A stretch of DNA of 15,652 nucleotides from CAIWAH01 sp043755815 (GTDB lineage Bacteria > Verrucomicrobiota > Verrucomicrobiia > Limisphaerales > UBA9464), in contig JAYUSF010000201.1 of the NCBI GenBank assembly GCA_043755815.1, positions 1-15,652 of the forward strand, written 5' to 3'. Made by a program: the position numbers and the translations under genes. The number at the start of each line of letters is the position of its first letter. Positions within the stretch are counted from its first letter, which is position 1. Below the pieces are notes generated by a model. That model saw only the letters and a list, made by a program, of their open reading frames with translations. It searched no databases and was not told the origin of the DNA. Below are positions 6,994-14,103 of the stretch, piece after piece.

Positions 6994-8271
6994 ATGAACA
7001 TGAACCATCGCTTCACCCGGCGCAGTTTCCTCAAGACCTCCATCGCCTCGTTGGCCACCATCAGCATCGTGCCGCGGCATGTGCTGGGCGGCGCGGGCTT
7101 CACCCCGCCGAGCGAGATCCTCACGCGCGCCGTCATCGGCGTCGGCGGCATGGGTATGGGCCACGTGAAGTCCATCAACACCGCCTGCAAGCTGCTCGCG
7201 GTGTGCGATGTCGACAGCAACCACCTCAAGGCCGCGGTCGCCGCCGGCGGACCGGACGTCAAGGGCTACGCCGATTTCCGCGAGGTGATTGCCCGCAAGG
7301 ACATCGACATCGTCCACCTTCCGACCCCGCCGCATTGGCACGCCATCATGGCCATCGCCGCCGCCAAGGCCGGCAAGGACATCTGGTGCGAGAAACCGAT
7401 GACCCGAACCATTGCGGAGGGCGAAGCGGTCGTGGCCGCGGTGAAGAAATACAAACGCGTCTTCCGCCTGAACACGTGGTTCCGTTTCGCGGACAATTTC
7501 TACGGGATGAACACGCCGGTGAAGCCGATCAAGAAGGTCGTGCAGAGCGGCATGTTGGGCTGGCCGCTCAAGGTCACGCTCAACACCGCGACCGGGTTCG
7601 ACTGGAAGTTCATGTGGATCGGCAAGACCGGCCTCATCCCGCAACCCGTGCCCGCCAATCTCGACTACGATTTCTGGCTCGGGCCCGCACCATTCAAACC
7701 CTACCATCCGCACCGGGTCCACGGCACCTTCCGCGGCTACTGGGATTACGATGGCGGCGGCCTCGGCGACATGGGCCAGCACTACCTCGACCCGGTCCAA
7801 TACATCCTCGGCAAGGACAACGAGAGCCCCATCGAGATCGAGGCCGACGCGCCCAAGCAGGACAGCGACGCCGTCGGCACCTGGCGCCGGATTCGTCTGC
7901 TTTACAAGGACGGCTGCGAGATCATCCTCGACGGCGACAACAAGGAGAAGGACGCCGCCTTCATCCAGGGACCGAACGGCAGGATCATGAAGGGCTTCAA
8001 GTCCGACATCGCCGACTTCGCTCAGAAGGTCGCCGGCCTGCCCGTTCCCGAACCGCAGATCACCGACTTCGTCGAGTCCGTGAAGACCCGGAAGAAGTTC
8101 GCCCTGAACGAGGAGAACGGCCATCGCTCCTGCACGCTCGTGAACCTCGCCAAGATCGCGCTGCAGACCGGCCGGCCGCTGCATTTCGACCCCAAGAAGC
8201 AGCGCTTCATCAACGACAAGGAAGCCAACAGCTACGTGAGCCAGCCGATGCGCGGAAAGTGGCGCGTGTAG
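6994..8271 (+). CDS. Tat-exported Gfo/Idh/MocA-family oxidoreductase
   Basis: This 425-residue NAD(P)-dependent sugar oxidoreductase type protein is exported folded. The twin-arginine signal TRRSFLKTS (8-16), with a hydrophobic core SIASLATISIV, precedes the domain. The Rossmann start VIGVGGMGMGHV (47-58) is followed by a typical VCDVDSNHLKAA segment, the cofactor/sugar motif DIWCEKPM (129-136), and GGGLGDMGQHYLDPVQY (254-270), in which His263 and Asp266 occupy the positions of the family's active site. Such Tat-tagged members are abundant in Verrucomicrobia and Planctomycetes and usually act on unusual sugars or polyols; the substrate here cannot be read. The ATG at 6994 directly precedes the Tat signal, with another Met two codons later. 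It may be its own transcription unit, since 81-108 bp separate it from the next gene. Confidence 0.93.
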   Translation: MNMNHRFTRRSFLKTSIASLATISIVPRHVLGGAGFTPPSEILTRAVIGVGGMGMGHVKSINTACKLLAVCDVDSNHLKAAVAAGGPDVKGYADFREVIARKDIDIVHLPTPPHWHAIMAIAAAKAGKDIWCEKPMTRTIAEGEAVVAAVKKYKRVFRLNTWFRFADNFYGMNTPVKPIKKVVQSGMLGWPLKVTLNTATGFDWKFMWIGKTGLIPQPVPANLDYDFWLGPAPFKPYHPHRVHGTFRGYWDYDGGGLGDMGQHYLDPVQYILGKDNESPIEIEADAPKQDSDAVGTWRRIRLLYKDGCEIILDGDNKEKDAAFIQGPNGRIMKGFKSDIADFAQKVAGLPVPEPQITDFVESVKTRKKFALNEENGHRSCTLVNLAKIALQTGRPLHFDPKKQRFINDKEANSYVSQPMRGKWRV

Positions 8272-8379
8272 GCGACCAGCCGTTCGCGTTTCGAAACTTC
8301 CCTGTCATGTTCCGCGGGCCCAGACGGAAAGCCGGAATCGTCTGTCAGGATCGTGTGGCGACCATCGTTCAATTACTCC

Positions 8380-9702
8380 ATGACACCATCGCTGAATCGA
8401 CCCGAAGGAGACGGTGGACAGCCCTGCGGCCAACGGCTGTGGCGATGGGCGAGCAGGTTGGTCGGTGCGCTGGCGGTTACCGCTGCCGGGACCTTCAGTC
8501 TGGGTGCCGCGCAGGACGCTGTCCCCGCTTCGCTGGGGCAGGCGCGGACGGGACTCCACCGTGCGGTGGTCGATGGGAAAGCGGTGGGTGCGGTGCACTT
8601 GGCGGTGCGTGACGGGAAGCCTGTCTACGCCGATGCGGCCGGGTATTCGGACATGGGTTCGAAGTCGCCGCTGAAGGCCGACTCGATCGTCCGCATGTAT
8701 TCGATGACCAAGCCGTTGACGTCCGTTGCGGCGATGATCCTGCACGAGCAGGGGAAGTTCGGCCTCGACGATCCGGTTGCCCGTTACATCCCGGCGTTCA
8801 CCAACGCCACGGTCATCGAGCAGGTCGGGGGCGAAACCCGTCGGGTCGCCCCCAAGCGTCCATTGACGATCCGCGATGTCCTGCGGCACACGACGGGCTA
8901 TAGCTATGGGGAAGAGCCCACCGTGCGTGACGCCTACATCCGCGAAGGCATGCGCTACTCGGGGCCGGGGTCCATGTTTCCGCCCAAGATGACAATCGCC
9001 CGGGCGGCGGACGCGTTGGCCAGGATTCCCGCGCTGCATCATCCGGGTGAGCGGTTCACCTACGGCTACAGCTCCGATCTGCTCGGACGTCTGATCGAAG
9101 TCTGGTCCGGCGAGGCGCTGGACCGGTTCATGGCTCGGGCCGTCCTGGAGCCGTTGGCGATGGTCGACACCGGTTTCTCGGTTCCGAAGGAGAAGCGCGC
9201 GCGGTTCACGGCCTGCCACACCTTTCGGGACGGCAAGTTCTCCGTGCTCGATCCCGCGGCGACGAGTCCCTTCCTGGATGGTTTCGAGTTCCTTTCCGGC
9301 GGCGGCGGGCTGCTCTCGACGGTCAACGACTACGCGAACTTTTGCCAGATGATGGTGGACGGCGGCCAGTTCAAGGGGCGTCGCCTGCTCAAGCCGGAAA
9401 CCGTGAAGCTGATGTTCACCGACCAGCTCAACGGCGCGGGCGGGCCCTTCAAGTTCGGGCTGGGGTTTGCGATTGCCGAGATCCAGGTCGGATCGGGAGA
9501 CAGCCGTCGGAAGGCCGAACAGTATTCGTGGGGCGGTTATGCCAGCACCGACTTCCGTCTCGTTCCAACCGAACGCTTTTTCCAGATCTTCGCCCTTCAG
9601 CAGATCCCGACCGCGGCCCAGCTTGCCGGGAAACAATTCGCGATCGTCAACGAAGGATTGGATCTGCCTCCGACCACCCACACCCCGGCTCCAACGCCAT
9701 GA
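8380..9702 (+). CDS. Secreted serine hydrolase, class C beta-lactamase fold
   Basis: This beta-lactamase/D-aminopeptidase/esterase family (PF00144) protein has 440 residues from the ATG at 8380. A hydrophobic stretch (about residues 24-44, WASRLVGALAVTAAG) after an Arg-rich n-region marks export. The active-site SMTK (Ser108, Lys111) lies in YSMTKPLTS. The second-motif tyrosine is probably Tyr230 in TYGYSSDLLGR, and the third motif is WGG at 384-386 (SWGGYASTDF). HTTGYSYG near 170 is typical too. The YxN motif reads YSS and HxG reads WGG, so esterase or amidase use is likelier than true beta-lactam resistance. A GTG at 8353 would add nine residues; neither start has a well-placed ribosome-binding site. 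The stop overlaps the next start as ATGA, so the two genes are probably translated together. Confidence 0.9.
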   Translation: MTPSLNRPEGDGGQPCGQRLWRWASRLVGALAVTAAGTFSLGAAQDAVPASLGQARTGLHRAVVDGKAVGAVHLAVRDGKPVYADAAGYSDMGSKSPLKADSIVRMYSMTKPLTSVAAMILHEQGKFGLDDPVARYIPAFTNATVIEQVGGETRRVAPKRPLTIRDVLRHTTGYSYGEEPTVRDAYIREGMRYSGPGSMFPPKMTIARAADALARIPALHHPGERFTYGYSSDLLGRLIEVWSGEALDRFMARAVLEPLAMVDTGFSVPKEKRARFTACHTFRDGKFSVLDPAATSPFLDGFEFLSGGGGLLSTVNDYANFCQMMVDGGQFKGRRLLKPETVKLMFTDQLNGAGGPFKFGLGFAIAEIQVGSGDSRRKAEQYSWGGYASTDFRLVPTERFFQIFALQQIPTAAQLAGKQFAIVNEGLDLPPTTHTPAPTP

Positions 9703-10649
9703 ATCTGATATCAATGACGGAACGTTTCCTTTCCCGACTCGTTGCGGCGACAGTCGGGGTTGGGGTTTTCCTTGTGGCAAGTTCTGCCTCACACGCCGAC
9801 GACGAGCCGGCGCTGCTCGACATCGAGCGAAAAGTGACCCACGGCTACGCCACCAACGACGGCGTGCGCATCCACTACGCGCAGCTCGGCCAGGGGCCGC
9901 TGGTGGTCATGATCCACGGCTTTCCCGATTGCTGGCTGACTTGGCGCGCGCAGATGGACGCGCTGGCCACGGACTACGAGGTCGTGGCAATCGACCAGCG
10001 AGGCTACAACCTCAGCGACCGCCCCAAGGGAGTGGAGAACTACGACCTCAGCCTGCTCGTCACCGATGTCGCGGCGGTGATCCGTGCGCGAGGACGCGAA
10101 CGCGCGATCATCGTCGGCCATGACTGGGGCGGGATGGTGGCATGGCGGTTTGCCCAGACCAAACCCGAGCTGACCGAGAAACTGATCATTCTGAACCTGC
10201 CGCACCCGCGCGGTCTCAGCCGCGAACTGGCCCACAACCCGGAGCAGCGGAAAAACAGCGCCTACGCCCGGAATTTCCAGCAGGAAGGCGCCCACACGAA
10301 CCTCACCGCCGAAGGATTGACATTCTGGATCAGAGATCCCGCGGTCCGCGCCCGCTACGTCGAGGCGTTCCGCCGCTCTGATTTCGAGGCGATGCTGAAC
10401 TACTACCAGCGCAACTATCCGCGCGAGCCTTACACCGAGGACACTTCACCCGTGGTCAAGATCCGGTGCCCTGTCCTGCTGTTCCACGGCCTAAAGGACA
10501 AGGCGCTGCTGCCCGCGGCCCTTAACGGCACCTGGAACTGGATCGAGCGGGACCTGACCCTGGTGACCGTTCCGGAGGCCGATCACTGGGTGCAACAGGA
10601 CGCTCCGGATCTGGTCTCCCGCACCTTGGTCAGTTGGTTGAAGCGGTAG
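9699..10649 (+). CDS. Exported alpha/beta hydrolase, epoxide hydrolase-like
   Basis: The 316-residue product has a signal peptide (about 1-33: basic start, LVAATVGVGVFLVASSA, cut after SHA). The hydrolase core shows the oxyanion-hole motif HGFPDCW (73-79), then AIDQRGYNLSDRP (97-109), and the nucleophile elbow GHDWGG (140-145). Asp142 at the nucleophile position is characteristic of epoxide hydrolases and haloalkane dehalogenases rather than serine esterases. The acid is probably Asp267 in HGLKDKALLP and the base His296 in EADHWVQQ. Tyrosines in the cap (Tyr235, Tyr236) could activate the epoxide, but I cannot assign them with certainty. The start ATG overlaps the previous stop by four bases (ATGA); ATG at 9714 is an alternative. 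The frame is open far upstream inside the previous gene, but only this start gives a signal peptide. A P450 gene follows 188 bp later, which would suit an epoxide-forming partner. Confidence 0.9.
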   Translation: MNLISMTERFLSRLVAATVGVGVFLVASSASHADDEPALLDIERKVTHGYATNDGVRIHYAQLGQGPLVVMIHGFPDCWLTWRAQMDALATDYEVVAIDQRGYNLSDRPKGVENYDLSLLVTDVAAVIRARGRERAIIVGHDWGGMVAWRFAQTKPELTEKLIILNLPHPRGLSRELAHNPEQRKNSAYARNFQQEGAHTNLTAEGLTFWIRDPAVRARYVEAFRRSDFEAMLNYYQRNYPREPYTEDTSPVVKIRCPVLLFHGLKDKALLPAALNGTWNWIERDLTLVTVPEADHWVQQDAPDLVSRTLVSWLKR

Positions 10650-10731
10650 CCGTGGTTCGGCGAATGAGTTTTCGCCCCTGCGACCTGGGTTCGGGATTCC
10701 AGGAGAGTGGCGCGGGGTTTTCTTGGGAGCC

Positions 10732-10766
10732 AACCGCCGAAACAAAGGCTGGCCAAACCGGCGGTT
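10732..10766. repeat. Inverted repeat between epoxide hydrolase and P450
   Basis: Perfect 8-bp arms AACCGCCG (10732-10739) and CGGCGGTT (10759-10766) with a 19-nt loop. It lies about 83 bp after the hydrolase stop and 72 bp before the P450 start. There is no T-run beyond two bases, so it is not a clear intrinsic terminator. It could be a weak terminator, a leader structure or a repeat relic. Confidence 0.45.
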
Positions 10767-10837
10767 TCCGCCAGATCGTTGGACCTAGGCTCCAACTGAA
10801 AAGCCGCCTTCGACCTCCCATCATTACAGACTGCACT

Positions 10838-11971
10838 ATGGAACCGATCCCCGATCCCTTCCGCGAGAAACGCAACCAGGACGGCATCCTCCAGTGCGAG
10901 TTCCAGGGCGAGAATGTGCCGATGATCCTGCGGCACGGGGACGTCCGCCGAGCGGCGAAGGATTGGAAAACCTACAGTTCGGACGCGCCGTTCAAGGTGC
11001 CGATCCCTTCGGAGGAGAATGTCCGCTCGATGCGTCAGTTGCCGGTCGAGACAGACCCGCCCGACCACACTGACTACCGGAAGATTGTGGAACCGTTCTT
11101 CGCCCGGGCGAAGGAACCCGCCGTCATCGTCCAAGTCGAAGCGCTGATCAGGGGCATGCTGGACGAAGCCCTTGGGCGGGATTCCATCGAGGTGGTCCGC
11201 GAGTTCGCGCTGCCGATCCAGTCACGCGCCCTCGCCTACCTGCTCAACGTGCCTGAGGCGGAGGCGACCACCTGGATCAGTTGGGGCACCCATGTCTTCC
11301 GCGACGGCGATTCCAAGGGCGGGGCGCTGGAGGCCTATCTGCACGCGCAGCTCGACCGGGCGCAGGCCCATCCCGGGGAGGATTTCTTCAGCGCCCTGAC
11401 GAAGGCAACCTTCCGGGGCCGACCGCTGACCCGCGAGGAGATGATGGGTTTCGGCAACCTGACTTTCGCCGGCGGTCGCGACACCGTCATCCACACCATT
11501 TCCTCGGTGCTGGCTTACTTCGGGAAGAATCCAAAGGCGCTGGAATTCCTGCGGGAAGATCCGAGCCGCATCGTTCATGCCGGTGAGGAGTTCTTCCGTG
11601 CGCTCACACCGCTCACGCACATCGGACGCGTCTGCCCGGTGGACACGACGGTTCACGGCGTGCCGGTTCCCGCCCAGGGTCGAGTGTCGCTGTGCTGGGC
11701 CTCGGCCAACCAGGACGAAACCGTGTTTGAAGCGCCGGGCGAGGTGCGCCTCGATCGCAAGCCCAACCCGCACCTGGCCTTCGGCTTCGGCGCCCACCTG
11801 TGTCTCGGCGCCGCACACGCGCGACTGCTCGTCCGCACGCTGCTCCAGAAATGCACGGAATGCGTCGCCCGGATCGACGTGCTGGCCGCCAAGGATCATT
11901 TGGAAAGCGAGGCCGAATACCAACGCGCCGTGGGCTACGAGTCGCTGACGATCCGGCTAACGGCGCTTTAG
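10838..11971 (+). CDS. Cytochrome P450, soluble bacterial class I type
   Basis: This heme monooxygenase has 377 residues, a little short for bacterial P450s but with all core motifs: I-helix oxygen-binding AGGRDT (211-216), ExxR as EFFR (251-254), SANQDETVF (288-296), and the heme-binding FGFGAHLCLGAAHAR (315-329) with axial Cys322. LPVETDPPDHTDYRKI (68-83) is the usual N-terminal signature containing DPPDH. No membrane anchor is present, so it is cytoplasmic. No ferredoxin or reductase gene is visible, so electron partners must come from elsewhere. An upstream in-frame ATG at 10634 would add 68 residues overlapping the previous gene; I reject it because 10838 gives a normal P450 N-terminus. 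Substrate unknown. Confidence 0.94.
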   Translation: MEPIPDPFREKRNQDGILQCEFQGENVPMILRHGDVRRAAKDWKTYSSDAPFKVPIPSEENVRSMRQLPVETDPPDHTDYRKIVEPFFARAKEPAVIVQVEALIRGMLDEALGRDSIEVVREFALPIQSRALAYLLNVPEAEATTWISWGTHVFRDGDSKGGALEAYLHAQLDRAQAHPGEDFFSALTKATFRGRPLTREEMMGFGNLTFAGGRDTVIHTISSVLAYFGKNPKALEFLREDPSRIVHAGEEFFRALTPLTHIGRVCPVDTTVHGVPVPAQGRVSLCWASANQDETVFEAPGEVRLDRKPNPHLAFGFGAHLCLGAAHARLLVRTLLQKCTECVARIDVLAAKDHLESEAEYQRAVGYESLTIRLTAL

Positions 11972-12125
11972 CCCGAACTCCGGAGCGAAGCTGGCCGGGG
12001 GCGGTTGCGCAGACTGGCAGCCGGCCGGGCCTGGCGCTCACCGGGGCGCCGGGAATAGTGCGGGCGCCCGCAGGTTGCCAGCCTGCGCACCAGGGCGTGA
12101 ATTTCCGGCTGCTTCGGAATTCGGG
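11972..12125. repeat. Large imperfect foldback element between convergent genes
   Basis: Nearly the whole gap between the P450 and the esterase folds on itself. The outer arms are CCCGAACTCCGGAGCGAAGC (11972-11991) and GCTTCGGAATTCGGG (12111-12125), matching apart from one 5-base gap and one mismatch. The inner arms GCGCAGACTGGCA (12007-12019) and TGCCAGCCTGCGC (12076-12088) match at 12 of 13 positions. The centre is GC-rich with short palindromes (GGCGCC, GGGCGCCC). CGCAGG and CCTGCG (12070-12075, 12082-12087) can also pair alone. It could serve as a bidirectional terminator, but size and symmetry suggest a REP or MITE-like mobile repeat. No target duplication was identified. Confidence 0.65.
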
Positions 12126-12144
12126 TTGAGACGAAACGCAGCCG

Positions 12145-13212
12145 CTATTCGGCGTGATAGCCACGCCAAACCCACACCAACGTGTCCGCCAGAGTGTGCT
12201 GGAACACCTTTCCGTCACAGTGCCCCGTGGCCAGGCTGTAAACGAACCGGTGGTTGTAGCCCTTCGCCTGGAGCGCCGCCTCGGTGCGCTTCCCCGCCAT
12301 CACCCAGTTGTGCTGGGTGCTCTCCGGGTCTTTGGCGCGCAGGTCGTTTTCCGAAACGTGCGTGAAAATCCGCAGCGGGTTTTTCGGACCGGCTTCAATC
12401 AGCTTCATCGAAGAGTGATATTCCCACGCACCGTAAGGGAACTTGGCCTCCTCCGGCGCATCGTCGTCCTGCTGGTCCACGAACGTTCCCGAATACGCGA
12501 TGATGCGACGGAACAGGTCGGGCCGAAACCAGCCCATGGTCAGCGCCGCCGCGCCGCCGGAACTGCAACCCATCGTCGCGCGGCCCCACGGGTTGCCCGT
12601 GATGGCGAGGTGCGGATAGGCCGCTTTGATCTCCGCGTTACCCAACACCGCCGGGAAAACCTCGTCGTTGATGAACCGGGCGAAGCGGTCCGACATCGTG
12701 TCGTATTCCAGGCCGCGCTCGCTGTTCTTGCCGTCGTTGCCGCCGTTCTCCACCGCGATGGCGATGAACGCCGGCAGCGTGCGGTTCGGGTTCTTGGAGA
12801 TCGTCAGGTTGTCCAGCGCGTTGGCGACCAGCTTCAACTGGCTCGGCCCGTCATGCGTCACCAACACCGGCGCCTGGGTGCCGTCTTTGTAGGCGGCCGG
12901 CACATAGACGAAGATCTTCCGCTCCGTGCGCACGGCCTTCTTCGCGGGCTCCAGCGTCGTGTCGTCACCCTTGAAGATTTCGCTGTCGGCCAGCCGCAGC
13001 GTGAACTCGAATTGCCGGCCCTTGGGATTGCCCTTGTCCGTAAGGTCCGGGTCCCCCTGATAGGTCGGCCCGATGGTGAAGCTGCCGTCGCCCTCCGTGC
13101 CGGGCTTTTCGGTGTAAGTTCCAATCGCGCAACCGATCGGGGCCAGCAATCCGCAAAGACACACTGCCGCCAAACCAAAGGCACTGACGGAACGAAATCG
13201 GGTGAAAAGCAT
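12145..13212 (-). CDS. Secreted esterase, PF00756 (esterase D/enterochelin esterase-like)
   Basis: From the ATG at 13212 the product has 355 residues. Residues 1-28 are an export signal (MLFTRFRS, then a hydrophobic core with several Cys). Cys28 in LLAPIGC might be a lipidation site, but Pro at -3 fits poorly, so this is uncertain. The body has the PF00756 layout: IFVYVPAAYKDGTQAPVLV (100-118), AIAVENGG (151-158), the nucleophile elbow MGCSSGG (214-220) with Ser217, SENDLR (287-292) with a likely Asp290, and TGHCDGKVFQHTLADTL (329-345) with His331. Such exported members often cut acyl esters from plant polysaccharides. The frame stays open upstream to 14016, but this is the shadow of the opposite gene; the signal peptide fixes the start. 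It converges on the P450 and diverges from the MmeI-like fragment, with 135 bp as the divergent promoter region. Confidence 0.92.
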   Translation of the reverse strand: MLFTRFRSVSAFGLAAVCLCGLLAPIGCAIGTYTEKPGTEGDGSFTIGPTYQGDPDLTDKGNPKGRQFEFTLRLADSEIFKGDDTTLEPAKKAVRTERKIFVYVPAAYKDGTQAPVLVTHDGPSQLKLVANALDNLTISKNPNRTLPAFIAIAVENGGNDGKNSERGLEYDTMSDRFARFINDEVFPAVLGNAEIKAAYPHLAITGNPWGRATMGCSSGGAAALTMGWFRPDLFRRIIAYSGTFVDQQDDDAPEEAKFPYGAWEYHSSMKLIEAGPKNPLRIFTHVSENDLRAKDPESTQHNWVMAGKRTEAALQAKGYNHRFVYSLATGHCDGKVFQHTLADTLVWVWRGYHAE

Positions 13213-13347
13213 GGCCGTGTGGTCCGGGAATCGAAGCGCGGAGACAAGCGGGAAATCAGAATGCCGACTCCCCGCTCCGATCCATTCTCCTGCCCGGCTT
13301 CCTTCGCGCTTCCCCGTCCCCTCCCGCCTCCGTAGCCTCGCCCCGTC

Positions 13348-14103
13348 ATGCCGCTTTCTTGGAACGAGATCAAACACCGCGCCATCGCGTTCTCGAAGGA
13401 GTGGCGTCACGAGACCCGCGAGGACGCCGAGGCCAAGTCCTTCTGGGACGCCTTCTTCAACGTCTTCGGCGTGTCCCGCCGCGCCGTGGCCTCCATGAAG
13501 GAGCCCGTCCGCAAGCTCTCCGGCGACTGGGCGTTCATCGATCTCTTCTGGCCGGGCGTGATGCTGGCCGAGCACAAGAGCGCCGGCAAAAGCCTCGTCA
13601 AAGCCCACGCGCAGGGCATGGAATACATCCGCGCCCTCGTGACCAGCGGACGCGGCAAGGAAGTTCTCCGCTATCTCGTCGTCTCCGACTTCCAACGCAT
13701 CGCCATCCACGACCTGGAGCCAGACGACGACCCCGCCGCCCCGGTGCTCCAGCGGTTGCCCGTGTCGGTGGAATTCCCGCTCGCCGACCTCCACCGGCAC
13801 ATCCGCCACTTCTTCTTCATCGCGGGCTACAAACAGCACCGGCTCGACCCCGAAGATCCCGCCAACGAGGAGGCCACCCTGCTCATGTGCCACCTGCACG
13901 ACGCATTGGAAGCCGACGAATACGGCACCGACACCACTGGGCACGGCGGGCACGAACTGAAGCAGTTCCTCATGCGCCTCCTGTTCTGCCTCTTCGCCAA
14001 AGACAGCGGCATCCACCCACCCTCTTCACTTGGCACACGCCAATCGCTGTGCCTAATCTTGGAGGTTACGAACTGGCAATTCCCTTACGAATATGTCGGC
14101 TAA
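13348..14103 (+). pseudogene. MmeI-like type IIL restriction enzyme, N-terminal fragment
   Basis: The 251-residue product matches the N-terminus of MmeI-type fused restriction endonuclease-methyltransferases, normally some 900-1000 residues. The start MPLSWNEIKHRAIAFSKEW and segment KLSGDWAFIDLFWPG are characteristic. The PD-(D/E)xK nuclease motif is intact: Asp65, nine residues, Glu75-x-Lys77 (AEHKS), the same spacing as in MmeI. RYLVVSDFQRIAIHDLE (108-124) and the helical part HELKQFLMRLLFCLFAKDSGI (202-222) follow. After about residue 222 the family sequence stops; the last 29 residues (from HPPSSLG) look like translated leader of the next gene. The helicase-like spacer, the methyltransferase (no NPPY motif) and the recognition domain are absent. 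It is most likely a truncated gene, though a shortened free nuclease is possible. Its 3' end overlaps the ATPase gene by 11 bp. Confidence 0.8.
14030..14059 (+). promoter_or_regulatory. Candidate sigma-70 promoter with inverted repeat, before ATPase gene
   Basis: TTGGCA (14030-14035) and TAATCT (14054-14059) resemble -35 and -10 boxes, 18 bp apart. An inverted repeat, GGCACA (14032-14037) and TGTGCC (14048-14053) with a 10-nt loop, overlaps the -35 and fills the spacer, as a repressor operator would. It lies inside the final codons of the MmeI fragment, just where family similarity ends, so the ATPase gene appears to have brought its own promoter. AT-rich boxes in this GC-rich DNA add weight, but this is a reading by eye. 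Confidence 0.42.

Noticed and set aside
6916..8184. Long minus-strand open frame (422 residues)
   Set aside because: It lies opposite the oxidoreductase, whose motifs and Tat signal are certain; the minus-strand translation has no recognisable domain and arises from GC-rich third codon positions.
8380..9702. True beta-lactamase (antibiotic resistance) call
   Set aside because: SxxK is present, but YxN reads YSS and the third motif reads WGG; the family is mostly esterases and peptidases, so resistance cannot be claimed.
8305..9792. Long minus-strand open frame (495 residues)
   Set aside because: It is antisense to the beta-lactamase-fold gene, rich in Arg, Gly and His with no motif; a shadow of GC-rich coding DNA.
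10634..10837. Upstream ATG of the P450 frame
   Set aside because: It would overlap the end of the epoxide hydrolase gene and add 68 residues unlike any P450 N-terminus.
12154..13335. Plus-strand frame of 393 residues opposite the esterase
   Set aside because: Arg/Val-rich translation without motif, antisense to a gene with a clear catalytic triad.
13213..14016. N-terminal extension of the minus-strand esterase
   Set aside because: The frame is open to 14016 only because it mirrors the MmeI-like gene; the signal peptide at the ATG 13212 gives the natural start.
14061..14065. GGAGG as ribosome-binding site of the ATPase gene
   Set aside because: It ends 27 bases before the ATG at 14093, too far for normal use, and no alternative start lies at the right distance.
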